In this document: positions 15,404-20,530 of the stretch, piece after piece
How positions within the stretch are numbered: the first letter of the stretch is position 1
How the letters are laid out: each line of letters starts with the position of its first letter
Assembly (NCBI GenBank): GCA_902783405.1
Contig: CACZQZ010000086.1
Span: 1 to 20,530, forward strand
Source: an uncultured Erysipelotrichaceae bacterium
GTDB lineage: Bacteria > Bacillota_I > Bacilli_A > RF39 > UBA660
Reading direction: 5' to 3'
DNA: 20,530 nucleotides
Notes under the pieces: generated by a model
What the model saw: only the letters and a program-made list of their open reading frames with translations
What the model was told of the DNA's origin: nothing
Databases searched by the model: none
Program-made: the position numbers and the translations under genes

Positions 15404-15571
15404 TTATTTATACAAAATAAGTGCTGAAAAACAGTAGATTTGTTCCTCAGAAAAGATACTAGTACTTACACTATATTTTATGTCTATTAGTTCTTTTTCT
15501 TCCGTCAAAAAAGAATTAATATCTTCTTCTAAATCTTTTTCATGACTTTCATCAAATACTTTTACTTTCAT
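15404..15571 (-). CDS. Cse60-like small acidic protein
   Basis: A 55-codon gene that is easy to miss. It starts MKVKVFDESHEKDLEEDINS and ends SEEQIYCFSALILYK. The opening KVKVFDE.HEKDLE, the central LIDIKYSVS and the terminal EEQIYCFSA.I.Y match the Cse60 family, named from a Bacillus sporulation gene but also present in non-sporulating bacteria and phages. Its molecular role is unknown. I chose the ATG at 15571 because GGTG lies 6 bases upstream; a second in-frame ATG at 15577 is too close to that site. The gap to clpC is 36 bases with no terminator, so the two are probably co-transcribed. Confidence 0.85.
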   Translation of the reverse strand: MKVKVFDESHEKDLEEDINSFLTEEKELIDIKYSVSTSIFSEEQIYCFSALILYK

Positions 15572-15587
15572 GATCATCACCAAAATA

Positions 15588-15593
15588 AGTATA
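15588..15593 (-). promoter_or_regulatory. Candidate -10 of the cse60-clpC unit
   Basis: TATACT on the minus strand lies 17 bases upstream of the Cse60-like start, after the HerA terminator. There is no good -35 and no clear CIRCE or CtsR operator in the short spacer. Confidence 0.35.
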
Positions 15594-15625
15594 AATAATT
15601 AAAAAGCATTTTTATGTCGTTTAAA

Positions 15626-15657
15626 GAAAAAAAGAATTAATTTTTCATTAATTCTTT
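15626..15657 (-). terminator. Terminator of the HerA-like gene
   Basis: An 11-bp perfect stem (AAAGAATTAAT at 15631-15641 with 15647-15657) has a 5-base loop. A U-run follows on the minus strand. It overlaps the stop codon of the HerA-like gene. Confidence 0.85.
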
Positions 15658-17419
15658 AAACAAACCAACTATTAATAATATCACAACTTGATGAAGAAGG
15701 CTCAGGATTTGGCATTTCTAATTTAATTAAAACAGGAACTTTAAAAGCCGAACCAAATCCGATACAATTTCCAGGTTGTAAAATTCTAAGTCTTTTTACA
15801 ACTTCATTTGTAATATTCGGAACCATACTTCTAATATATTCAATATCTGTTGGATGAAGCATTTTAAAAATCAAAAAGTTTGTACACTGAGAAATGGCTG
15901 TTTCAGAAAGTTCAGAAGGTCTTTGTGTAATAAGTCCCAAAATAACACCATATTTTCTACCTTCTTTGGTAATTCTTTCAAAAATATTATATCCAAGCAA
16001 TTCAACATCTCGATCATTTTGTACATAACGGTGAGCTTCTTCTAAAATAATGTGAAAAGGCATAGATTCATCCGTATGATAATCTTTGCAATAATCAAAA
16101 AATAATTTTGAATATATTTTTGTAATCGTTTTAGCAAGTCTATCATCAACGTAATTAATATTAAAATTAATAATTTGGGCTTTTTTACCATTTTCTGCAA
16201 GAAGTAATTTATTAATATACTGATCTTTTGTTACAAATTCTGGATAATCAAAATATTTACTTTGATCACTATTTACAATTGATTGTAAACGAACTTTAAG
16301 TACATTAGCATCATCATATACATTTTGATTAAGTAAACTACCTTCGGAAATAAGAGCAAAATTAAAGGCATCCATTAAATCATGTATACTATATTTATAA
16401 GTACCATCTGGCAAATTAAGCTCTAAAGTATCATCTAAAAAAGAAGACATAAATGTGATTAAAAGTTCCATTTCTCTTATTTTTCCAGTCGCATCAATCA
16501 CAAGTAATTGTTTTAAAGGCCTTGTATATCCAGGTTGAAAGATAGGCGTTTCTAAATTTAATTCTGATGTATTATATGTCGATAAAATAGAAAAGATTTG
16601 ATCTCTAATTTGTCCAGGTGGACGTCCACTAGATAAAATATCTAATAACGCTCTTGCAATAATGTCATTTTTATGACGAATAACCAATTTTTCTTCTCTA
16701 CCAAATACACTAACTAATTTTAATGCTTTTTCTATAATAGGCATTTGTGAAGGTTTTTCAGCACCAAGTAAAATAGCTAAATCATCTACCCCAAGGAACC
16801 AGGCAGGATATCTAATAATTTCTGAATCACTAAAATTAGTATTTGTGGTATACGCTTTAAAATTAATATTTGGGTGCGTTTTATTAATATCTTTGAAAGC
16901 ACTATGATATTCTCCATAAGCATCAAAAATAAAAATACTGGCTTTATAAGGAATAACTTCTTTTTTATAAAACAGATTTTGTAAAATACGAGCAACTCCA
17001 CAAGACTTACCACTTCCTGTAGAACCAAAAATAGCAAAATGTCCACTAAAAAATGAATTTATATTTACTCCAAGAGGTACTTTTTCATAAATTGGACTTT
17101 GTCCAATAAGAAGATCCTTTTTCTCATTAAAATCATCAAATCCAATAATAAGTGGTATTTTCTCTTTTGAAACTAATTTTACGTTGGCATTAAATGCAGG
17201 TTTACGAATAACACCAAAGACAAATTTGTTATCTATCATTTCTCCGGCTAAGTTAATACTTGCTATTCCATCTTTTATATTGATAATTTCACCAACAAAT
17301 ATTTTGTTTTCTTCTTCCATAACAACATATAAATTTAATAGTCCCTGTGCTTCTTTTAAAGATATATTTAATTTTACTAAAACAATATTCTCTTCTATAC
17401 CAATAATATCTCCAAGCAT
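15656..17419 (-). CDS. HerA-type hexameric ATPase with N-terminal HAS-barrel
   Basis: HerA/FtsK-superfamily ATPases pump DNA and in archaea pair with the NurA nuclease in end resection. This 587-residue protein has an N-terminal beta-rich HAS-barrel (about 1-85, MLGDIIGIEENIVLVKL). It is followed by a DUF87-type motor: Walker A GSTGSGKS (132-139), IFDAYGEYHSAF, Walker B FHIILEEAHRYV (about 452-463), GLITQRPSELSETAISQC and RLRILQPGNCIGFG. These are all characteristic of HerA. No NurA, SIR2 or other nuclease partner lies next to it. The GGGAGATGAT site precedes the ATG, and the promoter is the best in the window. A DNA-maintenance role is likely; a defence role is not supported by context. Confidence 0.88.
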   Translation of the reverse strand: MLGDIIGIEENIVLVKLNISLKEAQGLLNLYVVMEEENKIFVGEIINIKDGIASINLAGEMIDNKFVFGVIRKPAFNANVKLVSKEKIPLIIGFDDFNEKKDLLIGQSPIYEKVPLGVNINSFFSGHFAIFGSTGSGKSCGVARILQNLFYKKEVIPYKASIFIFDAYGEYHSAFKDINKTHPNINFKAYTTNTNFSDSEIIRYPAWFLGVDDLAILLGAEKPSQMPIIEKALKLVSVFGREEKLVIRHKNDIIARALLDILSSGRPPGQIRDQIFSILSTYNTSELNLETPIFQPGYTRPLKQLLVIDATGKIREMELLITFMSSFLDDTLELNLPDGTYKYSIHDLMDAFNFALISEGSLLNQNVYDDANVLKVRLQSIVNSDQSKYFDYPEFVTKDQYINKLLLAENGKKAQIINFNINYVDDRLAKTITKIYSKLFFDYCKDYHTDESMPFHIILEEAHRYVQNDRDVELLGYNIFERITKEGRKYGVILGLITQRPSELSETAISQCTNFLIFKMLHPTDIEYIRSMVPNITNEVVKRLRILQPGNCIGFGSAFKVPVLIKLEMPNPEPSSSSCDIINSWFV

Positions 17420-17440
17420 TTTATCATCTCCCTATTATAA

Positions 17441-17469
17441 ATTATATCTGTTTTCATATTCAAAGTCAA
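17441..17469 (-). promoter_or_regulatory. Promoter of the HerA-like gene
   Basis: TTGACT (17464-17469), a 17-base spacer, then TATAAT (17441-17446) on the minus strand. The -35 box is fused to the U-tract of the preceding fhs terminator. The transcription start would be about 10-15 bases before the ribosome site. Confidence 0.85.
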
Positions 17470-17499
17470 AAAAAAGTATTTATTTTTTTATAAATACTT
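17465..17499 (-). terminator. Terminator of fhs
   Basis: AAGTATTTAT (17474-17483) pairs with ATAAATACTT (17490-17499) around a 6-base loop. Six or more U follow on the minus strand. The 3' arm overlaps the fhs stop codon, and the U-tract runs into the next promoter. Confidence 0.82.
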
Positions 17500-19012
17500 A
17501 AAAGTTTAAATAATTTGGGGTTTTATTAAGTCCAGGCATAGTTAAAATATTCCCCATGTATACAGTAATTATTTCTGCACCATTTTGTACTCTTATATCT
17601 GTTACCCTCATTGTATGATCTTTTGGATATCCTAACTTTTCAGGATCATCTGTGATAGAATATTGTGTTTTAGCAACACATATTGGATATGGATCATGGA
17701 TTTCTTTTATTTTTTGAAGTGCAACATCATCATAAACGACTTCTTTTGCCTTTAATTGTTTTTTACATAACTTATCGATTTTGTCTTCTAATGAATCTGT
17801 AAGTTCATATGGAAAGTTAATTTCCCCTTCTTTACATAAAGAATCAATAGTATTTACAATTTCTTCTTTATTCTCACTACCATATAAATAGCTATCACAA
17901 ACCATAAAAGGTACATTCATTTTTTCACAATAATCTTTTATAAAATCAATTTCTTCTTCTGCATCACTTTCAAATTTGTTTAAAACTACAGCAATATTTG
18001 GATAAAATGATTTCATATTTTCTATATGATACTGTAAGTTAGATATTCCTTCTTCTAAAGTGTTAGCTTGATATTTTAAACTTCTAATCGTAGCATTAAT
18101 TAAAATCAAAGATGGTTTTAAATCATTCATTCTACATTTGATATCTAAAAATTTAAGTCCTCCTAAGTCACTACCAAAGCCTGCTTCTGTAATAACATAA
18201 TCTGCTAAAGAAAGCGCTAAAGAAGTTGCTTTTATAGAATTACATCCATGAGCAATATTCGCAAAAGGACCACCATGAACAATAACAGGATTTCCTTCTT
18301 CTGACATAACTAAATTTGGATCAAAGGCATCTTGTAATAAACGAAGTAAAGCATTTTCTATTTTTAAATCTTTTGCATATATTCTTTTCCCTTTTTTATC
18401 ATAGGCAATAATAATTTTTCCTAATCTATTTTTAAGATCTTCCAAATTTTTACTTAAACAGAATATTGCCATCATTTCTGTTGCTGTAGTAATTTCAAAT
18501 TTCTCTTTTCGTCCGCTTCTAAGTGTAATATTTCTAAGTTCTCTATCATTCATATCCATACATCTATGTATGACAATATTGTTTTCATCTATATCAAGTT
18601 CATTTCCTTGAAAAATATGATTATCGAGTGCAGCACAAAGTAAATTATTAGCACTTGTTATTGCATGAAAATCGCCAGTAAAATGAAGGTTGATATCATC
18701 TGGATTCATTAAAGACGCCTTACCTCCTCCAGTAGCACCACCTTTTCTTCCAAAAACTGGACCTAATGATGGCTCTCTAAGTACTGCGACGCTACTTTTA
18801 CCATAACGATTTAATATATCATTAATACCAATTGTAATGGTTGTTTTTCCTTCTCCTAAAGGAGTTGGATTAATAGAAGTTACTAATATTAATTTCCCCT
18901 TTTTAAAAGAATCTATTTTTTTTATAATTTTAGCTTTATCTTTTCCATAAAAGGATAAATCTTCTTCTTTTAAATGAAGTTTAGATGCAGCTTGTAAAAG
19001 TTTATTTTCCAT
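17498..19012 (-). CDS. fhs: Formate-tetrahydrofolate ligase, short form
   Basis: Fhs makes 10-formyl-THF from formate, THF and ATP, supplying purine and fMet synthesis. The nucleotide-binding P-loop is TPLGEGKTT. REPSLGPVFGRKGGATGGGK, NLHFTGDFHAI, LDNHIFQGN and RCMDMNDRELRNITLR follow in order. Later come VHGGPFANIAHGCNS and ITEAGFGSDLGGLKFLDIKCR. All are family hallmarks. At 504 residues it is about 50 shorter than the usual near-556-residue enzyme, with shortened N-terminal and central loops; catalytic motifs are intact, so it is probably active. AGAGGG precedes the ATG. It is monocistronic, and no folD or other folate gene is beside it. Confidence 0.96.
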   Translation of the reverse strand: MENKLLQAASKLHLKEEDLSFYGKDKAKIIKKIDSFKKGKLILVTSINPTPLGEGKTTITIGINDILNRYGKSSVAVLREPSLGPVFGRKGGATGGGKASLMNPDDINLHFTGDFHAITSANNLLCAALDNHIFQGNELDIDENNIVIHRCMDMNDRELRNITLRSGRKEKFEITTATEMMAIFCLSKNLEDLKNRLGKIIIAYDKKGKRIYAKDLKIENALLRLLQDAFDPNLVMSEEGNPVIVHGGPFANIAHGCNSIKATSLALSLADYVITEAGFGSDLGGLKFLDIKCRMNDLKPSLILINATIRSLKYQANTLEEGISNLQYHIENMKSFYPNIAVVLNKFESDAEEEIDFIKDYCEKMNVPFMVCDSYLYGSENKEEIVNTIDSLCKEGEINFPYELTDSLEDKIDKLCKKQLKAKEVVYDDVALQKIKEIHDPYPICVAKTQYSITDDPEKLGYPKDHTMRVTDIRVQNGAEIITVYMGNILTMPGLNKTPNYLNF

Positions 19013-19034
19013 ATTATCCCTCTCTTCTATTACT

Positions 19035-19042
19035 ATTATATC
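19035..19042 (-). promoter_or_regulatory. Candidate -10 promoter of fhs
   Basis: TATAAT on the minus strand at 19035-19040 lies 22 bases upstream of the fhs start codon. The -35 position (TAGTAT) is poor. Confidence 0.5.
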
Positions 19043-19065
19043 TTTTTTTTTAATAAAATACTAGT

Positions 19066-19088
19066 AAAAAAGAAGACTTATAGTCTTC
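19066..19088 (-). terminator. Terminator of the M23 peptidase gene
   Basis: GAAGACT and AGTCTTC (19072-19078 and 19082-19088) form a 7-bp stem with a 3-base loop (or 6 bp with 5 bases). TTTTTT follows on the minus strand. It covers the stop codon of the peptidase gene. Confidence 0.87.
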
Positions 19089-20313
19089 CTGAAAACCAAC
19101 CACCTGTCGATGGAAAAGAAACCGCATATCTAGGATTCATGGTATGACTTTTAAATGAATTATAATCATAATAATCCACATAATATAAACCTGACGCTAC
19201 AATAAAATGTAAATGTTGTCCTGTTGAGCATCCATCCCAATATTCGATACTTGGATTTCCTCCCATAGTAGCTATAACGGTATTTCCTGTCACATATTGT
19301 CCAACACTAACATTGATACTTCTTAAATGCATATAACCAGTAGTAAAAGCTTTTCCATTTACAATATGGTGAATATATATTTGATTACCACCACAACTGG
19401 CTCTTGTTACGATTGCCGCAACAGTTCCCTCTGTAGATGCATAAACTGGAATACTTGATCCAGAATTAGCTAAATCTATTCCGGTATGAAGTGTATAATA
19501 ACCTCTTGTTGGATGATATCGATTTCCATATTCACTAGATACAACACCACTTGTAATTGGTCTTGTAAATACTCCTCCTGGAACGGATGTATTAATAGAA
19601 CCAGAAGATGTTTGAATAGGAGGATGAAGCCTTTTATAACAAGTTGTAGCTGTTTCACTATCTTTACATTTTTGATTTTCTAGATTTTGAACAGCTTTTC
19701 TTGCCGTTTTAATAGACGCTGATAAACTCTGTTCCCCCTCTTCTAATGATTTTAACTTTTCTCCTAATTTAGCCATTTCAAGTTCTAATTCCTGCTGCTT
19801 TTTACCAAGCTCTATTTGTTTATTCTTAAGTTCCTCTTTTTTTTCATTATTTTTCTTTATAAGTGCATTGTATTCATCAATAAGGGTATCATTATATTTA
19901 ACAATCTGTTCTGAAACTGCTACTCTATAGATAAAGTCAGTAAAATCTTTTGCTCCAAAGATATATTCCATATAAGCAGATTCTCCATTAGCAACTTGCA
20001 CAAAATTAATAACATTTTTTATTTCTTTTTCTTTTTCTTCCATTTGTTTATTTAATTTTTCAATTTCAGCTGTTAAAGCATTAATATCTTCATTGGCTTT
20101 TTGTATTTCAGCTTTAATATTATTAATATTCTGTTGTGTTTCTTTTCTTTGTTGCTCTGTTTGATTTGCTTGCTCTTCATTGGCTTTTAATTTACTTTCT
20201 AAATCTGCCAATTCTTTTTTTAAGGCACCAAGTGTTTTTTCTGCACCATAAACATTAGGCACAATTAAACATGTACATAGAAGGAAAATAAATACTGTTT
20301 TTACTTTTTTCAT
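19078..20313 (-). CDS. Secreted coiled-coil M23 peptidase (EnvC/PcsB-like murein hydrolase)
   Basis: This 411-residue protein has a signal peptide (MKKVKTVFIFLLCTCLIVPNVYGA, probable cut after residue 24). A long coiled coil follows (about 25-215), broken by a short hinge (VNFVQVANGESAYMEYIFGA, about 105-125). This resembles the regulatory coiled coils of EnvC and PcsB/CwlO. After a Ser-rich linker, the C-terminal LytM/M23 domain has SSEYGNRYHPTRGYYTLHTGIDL (zinc His and Asp near 276-280), YMHL (about 328) and GQHLHF (about 367). The complete H...D and HxH set suggests real peptidase activity rather than a degenerate EnvC. It probably cuts cross-linked peptides at division sites. GAGGTT just before the ATG lies within the previous gene's stop region, so it is coupled to the YgjP-like gene. 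Confidence 0.9.
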   Translation of the reverse strand: MKKVKTVFIFLLCTCLIVPNVYGAEKTLGALKKELADLESKLKANEEQANQTEQQRKETQQNINNIKAEIQKANEDINALTAEIEKLNKQMEEKEKEIKNVINFVQVANGESAYMEYIFGAKDFTDFIYRVAVSEQIVKYNDTLIDEYNALIKKNNEKKEELKNKQIELGKKQQELELEMAKLGEKLKSLEEGEQSLSASIKTARKAVQNLENQKCKDSETATTCYKRLHPPIQTSSGSINTSVPGGVFTRPITSGVVSSEYGNRYHPTRGYYTLHTGIDLANSGSSIPVYASTEGTVAAIVTRASCGGNQIYIHHIVNGKAFTTGYMHLRSINVSVGQYVTGNTVIATMGGNPSIEYWDGCSTGQHLHFIVASGLYYVDYYDYNSFKSHTMNPRYAVSFPSTGGWFSGRL

Positions 20314-20317
20314 AACC

Positions 20318-20530
20318 TCACCCTTTTAAATACTTTCTAACTTTCTTATAATCAGGATTATATTTTTCAACTAATTTCCAAAACTCTTTTGAATGATCAA
20401 AATGAACAAAATGAGATAATTCATGAGTAATTACATAATCTAAACATTCAAGTGGCTCTCTAAGTAACTCTGAATTTAAAGTTACAGAATCATCTCTTTT
20501 ATTACAAACACCCCATCTTGTTTTCATAGT
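20318..20530 (-). CDS. YgjP/SprT-like metallopeptidase (DUF45), 5' end beyond window
   Basis: The window holds only the last 70 residues; the reading frame stays open to the edge, so the true start is outside. The visible part has MKTRWGVCNKRDDSVTLNSE, then LECLDYVITHELSHFVHFDHSKEFW. The HELSHFVHFDH segment is the zinc-binding HExxH...H motif of DUF45/YgjP proteins, and the order of motifs matches the C-terminal half of the family. These are predicted intracellular or membrane-proximal metallopeptidases of unclear substrate. It ends 4 bases before the M23 gene, so the two likely form one unit. Partial, so length is unknown. Confidence 0.9.
   Translation of the reverse strand, partial: TMKTRWGVCNKRDDSVTLNSELLREPLECLDYVITHELSHFVHFDHSKEFWKLVEKYNPDYKKVRKYLKG

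Noticed and set aside
16786..17046. Minus-strand shifted frame inside the HerA-like gene
   Set aside because: Overlaps the Walker A region of the real gene in another frame; Leu/Ile-rich shadow.
15656..17419. A HerA-based anti-phage defence system
   Set aside because: No SIR2, nuclease or other effector gene adjoins it; neighbours are fhs and cse60-clpC, which are housekeeping genes.
1..20530. Mycoplasma-type code with UGA as Trp
   Set aside because: TGA ends rsmE, the coiled-coil gene and the YgjP-like gene in positions that fit family lengths, and Trp is encoded by TGG throughout.
1..20530. CRISPR arrays, tRNA or rRNA genes, insertion sequences
   Set aside because: No regularly spaced direct repeats, cloverleaf-like spacers, rRNA-like stretches or transposase frames were seen in any gap.

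Overview
The window is a strongly AT-rich bacterial chromosome segment in which most genes lie on the minus strand. Gene content points to a low-GC Firmicute or relative in the Bacilli: a T-box in front of ileS, the cell-division pair sepF-divIVA, RNase HIII, ClpC, a Cse60-like small protein, a FemABX lipid II aminoacyltransferase and AGGAGG-type ribosome binding sites. UGA ends several genes and Trp is written TGG, so the code is the standard one, not the Mycoplasma code. It could be an uncultured gut Bacilli/RF39-like lineage, but no marker here fixes the species.

Layout. (1) 1-320: a short decayed recombinase-like tail and the ileS terminator. (2) 317-4650: sepF-divIVA-ileS, a compact form of the division cluster, with an isoleucine T-box between divIVA and ileS. 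(3) 4690-8585: a translation-coupled minus-strand run, rsmE - acidic membrane coiled-coil protein - mtaB - pilin-like protein, preceded by a cvpA-family gene with its own hairpin. (4) 8575-10874: the only plus-strand genes, rnhC and a femX-like gene, ending in a bidirectional terminator. (5) 10859-13050: yidD, an orphan Hpt-REC phosphorelay protein, and a type IV pilin-like protein that carries a DUF285/BspA-like surface module. (6) 13063-15600: a small Cse60-like gene (55 aa) followed 36 bases later by clpC, probably one transcript. (7) 15626-20530: a HerA-type hexameric ATPase with a HAS-barrel, a short formate-tetrahydrofolate ligase, a secreted coiled-coil M23 peptidase, and the 3' part of a YgjP/SprT-like metallopeptidase.

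How the genes relate. The content is largely housekeeping: translation (ileS, rsmE, mtaB), cell envelope and division (sepF, divIVA, femX-like, yidD, M23 peptidase), protein quality control (clpC), nucleic-acid maintenance (rnhC, HerA-like) and one-carbon metabolism (fhs). Nearly every transcription unit ends in a clear hairpin, often overlapping the stop codon of the gene before it, and several start at TGnTATAAT-type extended -10 elements. The least ordinary items are two pilin-like proteins at different loci that share a C-terminal module with an AI-N-KWC signature (one lacks the canonical Glu5, the other is fused to a BspA-like module), the cse60-clpC pair, the orphan Hpt-REC protein and the stand-alone HerA ATPase. 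I see no CRISPR array, tRNA, rRNA, intact mobile element or convincing defence island.
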